Assembly: GCA_964473645.1 (NCBI GenBank)
Contig: CAYYPW010000002.1
Span: 124,001 to 188,000 of the forward strand
Source of the DNA: HdN1 sp964473645
GTDB lineage: Bacteria > Pseudomonadota > Gammaproteobacteria > Pseudomonadales > Ketobacteraceae
Direction: 5' to 3'
DNA length: 64,000 nt
Shown here: in pieces, positions 18,394 to 28,800 of the stretch
How positions within the stretch are numbered: position 1 is the first letter of the stretch
Layout of the letters: each line of letters opens with the position of its first letter
Program-made: the position numbers and the translations under genes
The notes under the pieces: generated by a model
Databases searched by the model: none
Told to the model about the DNA's origin: nothing
Seen by the model: only the letters and a program-made list of their open reading frames with translations

Positions 18394-18427
18394 TTGTTTC
18401 TTGTTCAATAACCTGGTGAAAATCATC

Positions 18428-21061
18428 ATGCATCTGCGCTCTCGCGCCCTCAAGCCCCTTGTCGTTGCTATTTCCATTGCGTGTTTATCCCTTGTTGGAT
18501 GTTCGGAGCAAGAAAATACTGCCAAAGCAGGTGACGTTCAGCAATTGCTGTCGCGCGCTCATGCCTATCAACTTCAGGGCCAATACCGCGCAGCAGTCAT
18601 TGAAGCAAAAAACGCCCTGCAAAAAGACCCCAAAAGCGCAGATGCCTACGTTCTGATCGCAAAAATTTACAGCGATCTTGGTGACAGCAAACAAGCCTTG
18701 GCGTTACTCGAAAAGGCCAATCCGGCCACGAACACTGAGCTTTACGTCGCACATATCGAAGCCTTGGTAGAACGAGGAAAAGCGCAGACCGCGCTGGAAC
18801 TGATCGCGAAGCCCCCTTCAGACCTTTCGCCCGATCAAAAAGAAATGCTTCAACTCACACAAGCACGTGCGTTGGTTTTAATGGGTGAATTTTCCAAGGC
18901 AAGCGAACTCTTTAAACAGTTGGGCAGCAGCAGTAATGAAGCGATGCGCAATGATGCTGCCACGGGATTGGCGGCCATCGCATTTGAAGCCAATAAATCC
19001 GATGAAGCCGTCAGCATCCTCGATGAGTTGCTTGCAAAAACGCCTTCTTATACCGATGCCTTGGTTTTGAAAGCGGCAATTGCCTACAAAAATAAAGATC
19101 TGGACAAGTCAGAAGAGCTATTGAGCCAAGCCTTGGTTGGTTTACCCAACACCGACCTGCTGACAGCCAAGCGCGCCACGGTGCTGGATAGCTTGGTCAA
19201 TGTGTTGACCTTGCAAGGGCGAACGGCCGAAGCCATGGTTTACACAAAAATGCTGGCAGAGGCTCGTCCAGGGGCAGAGACAGCAAAGGCCTTGTTTGAG
19301 GAAGCCATCGCGCTCTTTAAGAGCGGCAAATACAAGGAATCAGAACAAAAGCTATTGCAAATCTATAACGACAACAATGCGCCCGATGCTGCAGGCAGAC
19401 TGTTAGGCATCATTCGCATGCAGGAAGGCGATCTTTCTGGCGCTGAGCAATATTTCACGCAGCATATTGATCCAGAAACAGCCAATCCCGAAGTGTTACG
19501 TTTATTGGCCGAAAATCAGCTCCGTCAAAACAAATCAGCTGAAGCCCTGCATCTGATCGAGGAAAACCTCAACAAAGCGCCGAATGATCCGGATCTGCTT
19601 TCGGTCTATGGTCTGGCGGCGCTAGCGGAAGGCGAGGTTGAAAAAGGCGTTGCCGCCATCGAGAAAGTGCTAAAAATGCAACCCGAACGCACCAAATTGC
19701 GTGCGGCCCTTGCCGATTATTATCTGCGTGCTGGCGATGCTGCTGCGTCGCTGGAACAACTTCGCAAAGCGATCGAACAGAGCCCCAAAGATTTTGAGCT
19801 GCGTGCACAGTTGATCCGCGAACTGTTTTTCTTACGAAAAGTGGATGAAGCCAAACTGCAGGCCATCGAATTGGCAAAACGCTTTGCAGATAATGCAGAA
19901 GCACTCTCCATTGCAGGGTCTGCGTTATTGCAATTGAAAGAGTTCGATCAGGCCAAACAAGCCTTCGACAAATCGCTCGCCATAGATGCCAATAATATCA
20001 GCAGCCTGATTGGCGATGCCCTGTTGAACATGGGCAAGCAGCAGTGGGATAACGCTCGCAAAAGCGCATTCAAGGCATTGGAGGTTGATCCCAATAGCGT
20101 ACGCGCCTTTAAACTGCTGGCGGCCATGGCAACCCAAACAGGCACGGTCGACACCTATATCAAGCAATTGCAGGACATGTCCCAAAGCAAGATCAATGCC
20201 TGGGGCCCTGATGTCAGCCTTGCCGAGTACTATCTTTCCAGAGGCAACTTTGAAAAAGCGCTGGAGCATAGCAAAGAGGCGTTGGCCAGAAGCGGTTTCA
20301 AGGGTTATGCGAAAGAGTTGACTGCCCGCATTTATCTGCAATTGGCGCGCCGTGAAAACGGGTTAAAGAATATCACTGAAACCCGGCGTTATTTGATGGA
20401 GGGCCTGCAAACCAATCCAGACGATATTGAAATGCTGGACATGCTTGCACATGTTGAAATCAACGCAGACAAGTTCACGGAAGTCGACAAAATCATTGCT
20501 CAGATAAAAGAGTCGCACCCTAAGTCGACGGTTCCGATGCTGATCGAAGCGGACAAACTGCGTAAACAAGGCAACAAAGCAGAAGCCTTGTCCAATTTGC
20601 AAAAATTGTGGTCTGAAGCCCCCAGTGACCCCGTGGCCGTTCGAATGGTGCAGTTGTTGGATGGATCTGCTCGAGATGCGTTCGCCAATGAGTGGAAAAA
20701 CAAGCTCACACGCAGCGCTGAGGCCCAGATTTATTCCGCGATTCAACAACAAGGCAAAAGCAATATAGACGCCGCTATTACCGGCTATGAAGATGCCCTG
20801 AAAATTTCGCCCAATGATCCGCGCGCGCTCAACAATCTCGCCTGGATCTTGTTTGAACGTAAACAGGTTGAACGTGCACTGACCTTATCTGAAAAAGCGG
20901 CCACCTTGTCGCCCAACGACCCCGCGATTCTCGATACCCATGGCTGGATACTTTTCAACAGCGGCAACAAAGCCAAAGCAGAACCCATCCTGAAACGCGC
21001 TGCCGAGCTGGCGCCAACGGTTCAGGAAATCCAGGATCATTATCAGGCAGTATTGAAGTAA
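18428..21061 (+). CDS. prsT: PEP-CTERM system TPR-repeat lipoprotein PrsT
   Basis: A long tetratricopeptide protein, 877 residues, exported as a lipoprotein (lipobox LVGC with Cys25). The rest is an almost unbroken run of TPR units with the usual G-Y/F-A-P pattern, for example DAYVLIAKIYSDLGD near the start and ALNNLAWILFERKQ near the end. PrsT proteins accompany PrsK/PrsR in exosortase-containing bacteria and are thought to act in export or assembly of extracellular polymer. I chose the ATG at 18428, since an upstream in-frame start would spoil the signal peptide. It is slightly shorter than the ~900-residue family size I recall. No exosortase is adjacent. Confidence 0.9.
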   Translation: MHLRSRALKPLVVAISIACLSLVGCSEQENTAKAGDVQQLLSRAHAYQLQGQYRAAVIEAKNALQKDPKSADAYVLIAKIYSDLGDSKQALALLEKANPATNTELYVAHIEALVERGKAQTALELIAKPPSDLSPDQKEMLQLTQARALVLMGEFSKASELFKQLGSSSNEAMRNDAATGLAAIAFEANKSDEAVSILDELLAKTPSYTDALVLKAAIAYKNKDLDKSEELLSQALVGLPNTDLLTAKRATVLDSLVNVLTLQGRTAEAMVYTKMLAEARPGAETAKALFEEAIALFKSGKYKESEQKLLQIYNDNNAPDAAGRLLGIIRMQEGDLSGAEQYFTQHIDPETANPEVLRLLAENQLRQNKSAEALHLIEENLNKAPNDPDLLSVYGLAALAEGEVEKGVAAIEKVLKMQPERTKLRAALADYYLRAGDAAASLEQLRKAIEQSPKDFELRAQLIRELFFLRKVDEAKLQAIELAKRFADNAEALSIAGSALLQLKEFDQAKQAFDKSLAIDANNISSLIGDALLNMGKQQWDNARKSAFKALEVDPNSVRAFKLLAAMATQTGTVDTYIKQLQDMSQSKINAWGPDVSLAEYYLSRGNFEKALEHSKEALARSGFKGYAKELTARIYLQLARRENGLKNITETRRYLMEGLQTNPDDIEMLDMLAHVEINADKFTEVDKIIAQIKESHPKSTVPMLIEADKLRKQGNKAEALSNLQKLWSEAPSDPVAVRMVQLLDGSARDAFANEWKNKLTRSAEAQIYSAIQQQGKSNIDAAITGYEDALKISPNDPRALNNLAWILFERKQVERALTLSEKAATLSPNDPAILDTHGWILFNSGNKAKAEPILKRAAELAPTVQEIQDHYQAVLK

Positions 21062-21074
21062 CGATTGCCCTCAC

Positions 21075-21120
21075 CTCCTCCTGTAAGCGCTGCATCTAAC
21101 AAGCAGTGCTTGCAGGGGAG
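21075..21120. repeat. long imperfect hairpin between prsT and the SPOR gene
   Basis: Arms at 21075-21093 and 21103-21120 (cores CCTGTAAGCGCTGC and GCAGTGCTTGCAGG) pair almost completely if G-U pairs are allowed. It lies between two convergent genes and lacks a T run. It may act as a transcript-end stabiliser or a factor-dependent stop. Confidence 0.45.
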
Positions 21121-21185
21121 ATTGAAGGCTGCCGGAGAGGCTTCGTCAGGAGAATGGAGTAAAGTCGATTGCAATGAAAAGCGTT

Positions 21186-21929
21186 TTACTCGCGAAAAAC
21201 CTGCGCGTAGTAATGGTGTTCCTGCAACTGATCGCGAACATGTGTCGCTTTTTCTAGCCCGGTATAGGGCCCCAGCGTAACGCGATAGAGGGTACCACCG
21301 GCCTTCACTTTTACATTGTCGATTTTGCCGCGATAACCCAGCTTAGCCAGTGTTTTCTGCGCGGTTAACGCTTCCGATTCATCGCGGTAAAGGGCTGCCT
21401 GCAACGAATACGGAATGACCGTGGTATCTTCTTTGACGCCAGGCGCCACATAGACAGTCTTGTTGCGATAGGCTTCGCTTTCCACAGGCACCGGCCAGGG
21501 TTGGCCAACCAAATCTTCATAGAATTCATAACCGGCACTGCGTTCCGCCTGCGCCTTGTCTTCTTCTATTTTTCGGAGTGTGCGGCGTTCATCTGCCAAA
21601 CGCTGTTTTTCTTCGGCACGCTGTGCTTTTAACGCGCGTTCGGCATCTTTACGTGCATTCGCTTCTGCGATGGATTCATTCAGATCGGCGCTGACTGCGC
21701 TGACCACATGTGAAAAACCCAGTGCGCCTATGGTCACTGTGGTTAATAAGGCAGCGACAACGGCAACGCGCATAGGTTTGCGATCTGCAGGCACTGCCGA
21801 GGTTCTTCCTGGATTCATTCCAACTGGATTTCGGCTAAAAACTTTGTCAGCCGAGCGTTGGCCAACCGAATTGTTGCCAACCGGTTTCTTCTTGGCGGGT
21901 TTTCTGCAAGTAGCGAAATCGTGCATCAT
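21186..21929 (-). CDS. SPOR-domain membrane protein, FtsN-like
   Basis: A bitopic inner-membrane protein of 247 residues. A short basic cytoplasmic part is followed by one membrane segment at about 54-77, a charged coiled-coil-like stretch (80-135) and a C-terminal SPOR domain (about 170-245) that would bind denuded septal peptidoglycan. The segment YEFYEDLVGQPWPVPVE resembles the conserved region before the SPOR domain in FtsN. It is therefore a candidate FtsN or another division-associated SPOR protein, but the usual argS/priA neighbourhood of ftsN is absent. It is convergent with prsT. The start may be the first or second of two adjacent ATG codons. Confidence 0.82.
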   Translation of the reverse strand: MMHDFATCRKPAKKKPVGNNSVGQRSADKVFSRNPVGMNPGRTSAVPADRKPMRVAVVAALLTTVTIGALGFSHVVSAVSADLNESIAEANARKDAERALKAQRAEEKQRLADERRTLRKIEEDKAQAERSAGYEFYEDLVGQPWPVPVESEAYRNKTVYVAPGVKEDTTVIPYSLQAALYRDESEALTAQKTLAKLGYRGKIDNVKVKAGGTLYRVTLGPYTGLEKATHVRDQLQEHHYYAQVFRE

Positions 21930-22249
21930 TTTGAGCTAAATCACTCCAGCCTGTTCAAAAAATGGGGATCAAGCACAAGCATGCTTAACCCTGAGTCTAC
22001 TTGGGTGACGTCCTACTACACTGGACGTCACTTATCAATCAAGAGTTTAGCAAAACGTCTAAAAATACCCAAACTTATCTACCTGTTTTTTCAACTTATT
22101 ATTTATGACGGGCTTTTTTTGGCGATTAAGAGCCATTTTTTGGCCCAATTTTAAGCAATCGACGTAAGCCAGTGTTTTCGTTAGACTATCGAACTGTCGT
22201 AAAGCTATCGATCGCTATCAACCCGCACGTTACGTCACAGGAGTTCGCC
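21930..22249. other. intergenic region with a perfect hairpin
   Basis: About 320 bases between the divergent SPOR and YfaZ-like genes. It contains a perfect 9-base inverted repeat, GTGACGTCC at 22005-22013 and GGACGTCAC at 22023-22031, and a long AT-rich tract at 22060-22155. No open frame with a credible start was seen. It should hold the promoters of both neighbours, though no clear -35/-10 pair stands out. Confidence 0.6.
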
Positions 22250-22825
22250 ATGCGGTTTTATCGTTTTGTTGGTGTGTTGCTCGTCTCTACCAGCCCTGCG
22301 GCCTTGGCCGCCAATGCGACGCTTGATCTCAACCGGGAAGTTGCCCATATAGACGTATCGGCGCAACCCAACCCGAAAGCATTGGAATTTAATGCCGGGC
22401 TTTATCATCACGATGATGATTCAGACCGGAGATCAGATGACGACGCACAAATTTATTACGCGGGTGCCGTTACCAAAGATCGCATGTCGAATTTTCGTGA
22501 TGTGGAATTCAGTCTGGGGGGCCAGCTCGGGCACCTGGACGCGGACCAATTCAACGGTACGTTTGGCGGTCTGGTTGCGGCTGCACGCTACTACCTGCCC
22601 GATGCCAAAGGACTGTCAGCGGCAGTTAGCCTGACGTTTGCACCCGATGTGCTGACCAATGATGATCTGGATAGTCTCTATGGGTTCAATGCCGAAGCTG
22701 CATGGCGCATTGTGCCTCGCGGCGAATTGTTGGTGGGCTACCGACATATCGAACTCGAAATTGATCAGGCAAAGGATATTACTTTTGACGAAAGCTGGTT
22801 TGCCGGTTTCCGTTTGTCTTTCTAA
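22250..22825 (+). CDS. YfaZ-family outer-membrane protein
   Basis: A 191-residue exported beta-barrel candidate. The signal peptide ends near ALAA at about residue 20. The mature protein alternates polar and hydrophobic residues and ends in Phe (FAGFRLSF), the usual outer-membrane targeting end. The phrase LDLNREVAHID and the GQLGHLDADQF region recall the YfaZ family of small outer-membrane proteins of unknown function. I use the ATG at 22250 with CAGGAG upstream, because the longer frame has no ribosome site and buries the signal peptide. A hairpin terminator follows the gene. Confidence 0.75.
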   Translation: MRFYRFVGVLLVSTSPAALAANATLDLNREVAHIDVSAQPNPKALEFNAGLYHHDDDSDRRSDDDAQIYYAGAVTKDRMSNFRDVEFSLGGQLGHLDADQFNGTFGGLVAAARYYLPDAKGLSAAVSLTFAPDVLTNDDLDSLYGFNAEAAWRIVPRGELLVGYRHIELEIDQAKDITFDESWFAGFRLSF

Positions 22826-22838
22826 ATCCCGCATAATC

Positions 22839-22863
22839 CTGGCGGGTTATTCTGACCCGCCAG
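22839..22863 (+). terminator. terminator-like hairpin after the YfaZ-like gene
   Basis: A 9-base perfect stem CTGGCGGGT / ACCCGCCAG with a 7-base loop, 13 bases after the stop codon. The T tail is weak. Confidence 0.6.
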
Positions 22864-22996
22864 TTCTGGTTAAAACGCTGTTCTCCTGACATGACTCACT
22901 TGATCCGACGCTTTTGACGTTGCCGCCTATCGGTTCTGCTATGCTTTCAGGATGGTATAGTCTGCACGCATTTGTACCCCACAGGAGCAGTATTCG

Positions 22997-24313
22997 TTGA
23001 GCACTCCGCAAGAGTCCGAAGCACCAGATGCCTATACTGCGCATTTGGCCAAGGTCAATGAAAGTAATGCCGTTTTGGCCTCAGAAGACATTGTGAACGC
23101 ACAAGGAGTGTTGGTAGCCAAAAAAGGAACCAACATCGATCAGCGGACTGCGGCCAAAATTATGACCTTCAAGCTGACCAAGCCACTGGAAAACAGTGTC
23201 AGTATTGAAAACGAAATTGATGGCAACGCTCTACTCCTGCATATACGCAACTTCCTCAAAGAAAATGAACAGCTGAAACTGGTGCATGAACGCATCAACA
23301 TGGAAGCAGGATTGCCGCGTCTGAGCAGCTCGGTCAACACATTCCCGATCATTAAGCAAAAGCTGACGGTAATGTCGATTCTGATGCCCCACTTGTATCA
23401 GCAAAGCATTTCCAGTGCGTGGCTGGCGGCTGTGATCGGAAAGCGAATGGGGTTTGGCGATGGACAAATCACCATGCTTTTTATTGCCGGCCTGACGCAC
23501 GATATTGGGATGCTGCATATTTCCGCTGATCTTTTGAATAAGAAAGGTGATTTGACCGCTGAAGAATGGAGGCAGATACAAGCTCATCCCGTGATCGGTC
23601 AACGCATCCTGTCATCCATGGATAAATTACCCAAAGAAATTGCCCGTGCGGTGCTCGAACACCACGAGCGCGTCGATGGCAGCGGTTATCCGGCAGGGCG
23701 TCCTGGTGATGAACTGCACCTCTACGGGCAAATTATCGCAATGACGGACGCCATTCAGGGCGCTTACCGTCAGCATGTTCACGCCAGCAAAGGCACTATT
23801 CGTAATTTGTTCCCGATTTTGCAGATGAACAGCGAATCGCATTTTTACAAAACCTACGAAGCGGTGATTACGACGCTGAAACAGGTGGGTTTTCCTGAGG
23901 CGACATCGATCAATGATGGCAACCTTTCGGAGAGCATTACATTTGTTCGGGAGCAGTACCACATCCTCAGTCAGGAGATCGATAGGCTGACGAAAATTAC
24001 GGCTGCGTTCCCTGCGGATCACAACGAGAAAGAATTACGTGCCATTGATGTATCACTATTGTTTTGTATGAAGACAGTGCGAGGCTCCGGTATTCTGGAT
24101 GAAGGCTACCTACGATGGCTGGATCAGTTGGAACAGAGCAAGCTCGCGTTTGCCTACCGCGAACTGGAGGATGTCATCCTCATGATGAAGGAGTTGAAAT
24201 TTCAGATCAGCCGCATCATGAAAATGAGTCGTTCCTATATCGAGTTTGGAAAAAACAAAGCATTGGCAAAAACCATCGGATCACTGCTCGAAGGCAGCTC
24301 CACCGCTGCTTAG
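22997..24313 (+). CDS. HD-GYP domain c-di-GMP phosphodiesterase
   Basis: Predicted cytosolic enzyme that hydrolyses cyclic di-GMP. Length 438. The N-terminal ~130 residues have no recognised domain. The HD-GYP domain spans about 135-290 with His168-Asp169 (LTHDIGM), His222-His223 and the downstream DGSGYP loop, so the metal-binding and GYP residues are intact. HDIGM replaces the common HDIGK. There is no receiver domain or membrane segment. The start is a TTG, chosen because AGGAG lies nine bases upstream and no ATG fits. It is convergent with an amidase gene. The large GGDEF/EAL protein is encoded close by, which suggests a local c-di-GMP theme. Confidence 0.9.
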   Translation: MSTPQESEAPDAYTAHLAKVNESNAVLASEDIVNAQGVLVAKKGTNIDQRTAAKIMTFKLTKPLENSVSIENEIDGNALLLHIRNFLKENEQLKLVHERINMEAGLPRLSSSVNTFPIIKQKLTVMSILMPHLYQQSISSAWLAAVIGKRMGFGDGQITMLFIAGLTHDIGMLHISADLLNKKGDLTAEEWRQIQAHPVIGQRILSSMDKLPKEIARAVLEHHERVDGSGYPAGRPGDELHLYGQIIAMTDAIQGAYRQHVHASKGTIRNLFPILQMNSESHFYKTYEAVITTLKQVGFPEATSINDGNLSESITFVREQYHILSQEIDRLTKITAAFPADHNEKELRAIDVSLLFCMKTVRGSGILDEGYLRWLDQLEQSKLAFAYRELEDVILMMKELKFQISRIMKMSRSYIEFGKNKALAKTIGSLLEGSSTAA

Positions 24314-24320
24314 TCCAAAG

Positions 24321-25826
24321 TTAAAGATTTCGTATCAATGGGGGTTTCAAGCCCTCCCAAGGAAACGCCTCTTCAATCTGCCGCGCAAGCGTGAACAACG
24401 CACGCTCCTCCCCATAAGGTGCAATGAACTGAACCCCTATCGGAAAACCATCATGATGGCGATGCATGGGGACTGACATGGCAGGCTGTCCAGTGATATT
24501 GGACAACTGGGTAAAAGGCACCATCTCCAGGAATCCACGCGAGCGTTTTATTACACGCTCACGCGTAAAGAGCTGGTGGGAAAACCATAGTTTATCCAGT
24601 TGTCGAATTGCCCAATTCTCTATCGGTTTTAAGCTCATACTGCCGATGGGCCAACAATAATTTGCTGTGTTGGGCAGCAAAAACATATCAAATTTGCCAA
24701 GAAAATTGCCCATTTCACGCGCATAGTGATACCAGCGATGCCGGCTTCGCTCAGTCACGGCCACGGGTAGGCGTTGGGCGACGCGTTTGAGCAGCAACGT
24801 TCCCGGCTCAACCAGGGCCTCAATATCGCGGCCGCCCAATATCTGCTGCCATTCCTCCAGTTCAGCAGATACAGCCCCGAAATACAGATTGAGGTAATCC
24901 TCAAGGACGGCGTTACCTGAAACAGGTGGTTCAATTTGTTCAACCGTATGCCCAAGGGCCAACAGCTTGTGCACACTGTCATCCAAAGCACGCGCGCATT
25001 CGACGCTAATGGGAAGCCCTAAGGGGTGTTTGCTGGAAACAGCAATTTTCAGGCGTTTGGGGGGATCTTTGAGTGCTGAAGCGAAGGAATGAGTAGGTGT
25101 GGGTGCGGTGTAGGGGTCGCCAGGGAAATACCCGTGAATACAATCCAACAGAGCCGCGCTATCCCGCACACTGCGCGTTAATACCCCCTGTACCACTGCA
25201 CCACCCCAGGCCTCACCACAGCCGGGCCCGTTGGATACCCGACCGCGACTGGGTTTAAGCCCGAACAGCCCACACACGCTGGCAGGGATTCTGATCGATC
25301 CACCGCCATCGCCCGCCGAGGCGACGGGCACAATATGGGCGGCCACAGCGGCACCGCTGCCACCGCTGGACCCACCCGCCGACATCTCGAGATTCCAGGG
25401 ATTACGCGCCGGTTTGAACGCGGCCGGTTCGGACACCGCCAACAGGCCACATTCAGGCGTGTTGGTTTTTCCGAAAATGACAAAACCTGCGTCGAGAAAG
25501 CGTTGGGTGATGTGACTGTGATAATTCGGTTTCCAGTGTTTCATGGCGTTACTGCCAGACGACATGGGCACACCGGCATAAGCCGACATTAAATCCTTGA
25601 GCAGAAATGGAACACCGGCAAAAGGTGCGGTGGTCGACAGTTGGCGCAGTTGCGCGCGAGCTTCATCATACATGGGGGTAACGACAGCATTAAGTGCTGG
25701 GTTGACCAGCTCCAGCAGCTGAATGGCCACATCAAGCAATTCTGCTGCACTCACCTGACCTGATTTTACGAGTGCCGACAACCCGGTGGCATCATGCTGC
25801 ATGTAGTCTTGAATGCTTATCGTCAT
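24321..25826 (-). CDS. amidase (amidase-signature family)
   Basis: A 501-residue amidohydrolase of the amidase-signature family, which cleaves carboxamide bonds. The catalytic triad is visible: Lys77 in LLKDL, the cis-serine in GGSSGGS (about 151-157) and the nucleophile Ser177 in GGGSIRIP. There is no signal peptide, so it is cytosolic. The lack of gatB/gatC neighbours and the sequence argue against the GatA subunit of Glu-tRNA amidotransferase. The substrate cannot be told. It is followed (convergently) by the HD-GYP gene with only seven bases between. Confidence 0.9.
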   Translation of the reverse strand: MTISIQDYMQHDATGLSALVKSGQVSAAELLDVAIQLLELVNPALNAVVTPMYDEARAQLRQLSTTAPFAGVPFLLKDLMSAYAGVPMSSGSNAMKHWKPNYHSHITQRFLDAGFVIFGKTNTPECGLLAVSEPAAFKPARNPWNLEMSAGGSSGGSGAAVAAHIVPVASAGDGGGSIRIPASVCGLFGLKPSRGRVSNGPGCGEAWGGAVVQGVLTRSVRDSAALLDCIHGYFPGDPYTAPTPTHSFASALKDPPKRLKIAVSSKHPLGLPISVECARALDDSVHKLLALGHTVEQIEPPVSGNAVLEDYLNLYFGAVSAELEEWQQILGGRDIEALVEPGTLLLKRVAQRLPVAVTERSRHRWYHYAREMGNFLGKFDMFLLPNTANYCWPIGSMSLKPIENWAIRQLDKLWFSHQLFTRERVIKRSRGFLEMVPFTQLSNITGQPAMSVPMHRHHDGFPIGVQFIAPYGEERALFTLARQIEEAFPWEGLKPPLIRNL

Positions 25827-25892
25827 GGGGGCTCGTTTACCTGCAGTGAAAAATAGTTTTCGCTTAAACGGTTGTTCTGTTCATTCAGCTTT

Positions 25893-28800
25893 TTATACTG
25901 GCCGGCGCAGCTCCTCTTCAATTAAATCATCGAGCATCACCGGCTTGGAGATATGCCAGCCTTGCAGATAATCGACGCCCAGGCCTACGACCGTATCATA
26001 TTTGGCTTTGTCAGAGACATATTCTGCTACGATATGCTTATTCAAAAAATGACCCATTTCGGTAATCGATTTCACGAGTGCAAAATCGACTTTATCGGTA
26101 TCGATTTTTTTGACAAAGGCGCCATCGATTTTAATGAAATCCACCGGGAGTTTCTTGAGGTAGGCATAAGACGACTGACCCGCACCAAAATCATCGAGCG
26201 AGAAGCGGCAACCGATTTCTTTCATTTCAGAGATGAAATCGGCAGCCTCATCGAGATTGGCCACCGCCGTGGTTTCGGTGATCTCGAAGATGACCTTGTT
26301 GCGGGGCACGCCATAGCGTACCAACTGCTCGAAAATAAAATCAAGGAAGCTGTCATCATTCAGTGTATGGCCTGACAGGTTTATCGAGAAACCACCAAAT
26401 TTCTTTAGCTGATCTTTATTGAGATGCATCCAGTTCAACACTTGATTGATGACCCAGCGATCCACTTCCGCCATGCGTCCGTATTCTTCTGCGGCCTTTA
26501 TGAATTCGGCGGGCGGCACATGGGTGCCACTGTCGTCGACCACGGTCAAGAGCACTTCAAAATGGGGAAGCCATTCGGGATGCAATTCAGTTGCCGGTGC
26601 AATCTTTTGACAGCGGAGCCGCAATTGGTCGTTTTCAAGGGCTTGAGTAATGCGTGCCACCCAGGACATCATGCTGTCGCGTTCCTGGAAGCGGATATCA
26701 CCCGGTTTCACCATTTGCACTTCTTTCAGGCCGGACGTTTTGGCAATCTGCGCGGCCGATTCGACGGTGCGCAACAATTCCAGCACTTGATTGGAATGGC
26801 TGTCGAAGGTGCACAAAGTCACGGCCATCAATATGGAATGACTGTGTTTTCCAAAGGTAAATTTGTCTGATTCGATGGCCGCCTTTACCTGACAAGCATA
26901 ACGGTAGGCTTCTGTGTCACTCTGCACCGGAACAATAATGGCAAATTCGTTGCCGCCGATACGACCACAAACCTGCCCCACGACTGCCTGTTGCCCCAGG
27001 ATACCCGCCACATGTTGCAGTAAATGATCGCCACCTTCGTAGCCGCAGAGGTTATTGACCAATTTGAACTGCAAGATGTCTGTGTATAAAAGTGCGTAAC
27101 GACTATCGTTGCGTTTGGCGCGGGCGACACTCTGCGCCAGGTTCTTTTCAAATTCCTTACGCGTTAAAAGACCGGTCAGCTGGTCATGCGAGGTGTCGTA
27201 GCTCAGTTTCTCGTAAATTTTTTGTATCAGCGAGTCCAGTCCTTTATCGACTGCACTAGCCTGACCATCGCCTAACAAGATAACGTCGCCTGAGGCCAGT
27301 TTCTCCAGCATTTGTTCGCTGGTGACTTCTGCTACGCGCATGCCCTGTTGATTGACCAAGGCAAATTTTTCCCGTTGTTGCGAGATCCAGGCAATCTGAC
27401 AAAGTTTTTTATGCGCAGATTTTACGCCGTATTCGATCCATTGACCGACCTTGAGCCGTTGCAGCTTTTTATTGAGGCGTGATGGATACTCATTTTGCAG
27501 ATCTTTGCGCTTTTCTTTGCTAAACAGGCTTCCCGTCTCGACCAAATCGACATTGGGTGCTTGTGCACCGCTACGAATGGTATTAATAATGGCGCCAATA
27601 TCGGTACTCGGTGTTGCTACCTTTTGCAGGCCCTTATCAATTATTTTGATCAACGGGTCCAGGGCAAAATGTAACTCATCTTCGGGGATGGGTCGCTTAC
27701 CCAACAAGCAGTTTACATCGTCGATGACATTCACGGAGATTTGCCACGCCCGACTTTCGGGCCCTTCGCGCACGAGACTCAGACGCATCAATTCTTTCCA
27801 ACCGGCATCGAGTAAGCGCAGGAGGACGCGTGGCACTTTCTTGTCGGCCAACCGACTGTTCAATTCATCGAGCAGGTAATCGTTGACTTGCGCAATGCGC
27901 TGGCGACCATCGCAGGATTCCACCACGCGCTGCACATTGCGCTCTATGATGCTTTTCTCACGATCAATCTGCTTTCTCAGATCCTTTACAATCACATTGA
28001 CCGCTTGCTCGTTGAGCGGATCTGCTGCCATCAAGCGATGAATGACATTTTTTACCGTCTCTGCATTGGACTTGAAATTCGCGCTGCTGGGTTCCGAAAG
28101 CAACGCCAAATAATTCAACAGCTCTCGAACCGGGTGATTCTCGGCCTGAAAAATATCCGGATCAGCGACCTGCAACGCGGCCAGCGGCACCTGCATCTTG
28201 CAGAATTCCGCTCGCAAATCGCCTGTCATTTTTTGTTCATCGGCAATATTGGCTACCAATGAATCCATCATGTTGAGCGCATCGCGAACATCGTCGCCAC
28301 AACCAATATTGAGCTGTTTAAGCCGATCCATGACTTGAGCAGGTAACGCGGCGTTTTCACCCTTACCTGCATCGAACGATGCACAAAGCTCATTACTGAC
28401 CTGATTGAGCGCCTTAATCAGGGTCTCTGTGTTGACATCAAATTTTGGCGCGCCCGGCATGGGCGCGCCTACCGGCAGTTGCTGAGCCAAGGTGACATCC
28501 GCAAGGGGGAATACCTGGTGCTGAATTTGCCGTTGCATTTGCAAGAGACGACTCGCCGTCGCGTAAGCATCGCGCGCGATGGTCTCATGCAGCGCATGTT
28601 GTTCGCCAGGCATTGATTTCGCAGCGGAATGCGGCGTGCGAACGCCACTCGGTGTTGCAGTATGCGAAGTGGGTGAACGCGTCGCGACTGGATCGGTGTC
28701 GTCGACTTCTTTTAGATGAGCAGGCGGTTCTTTTGATGTCTGTTTCGAAATCAAATGACGCGTAACATTTAATTCAGGCAACACACCCATTTGCACGAGC

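Noticed and set aside
17536..18427. sigma-54 (-24/-12) promoter for PrsR targets
   Set aside because: Stretches such as TTCGCACATTTGCA look similar at first, but the spacing and the GG/GC pair do not fit.
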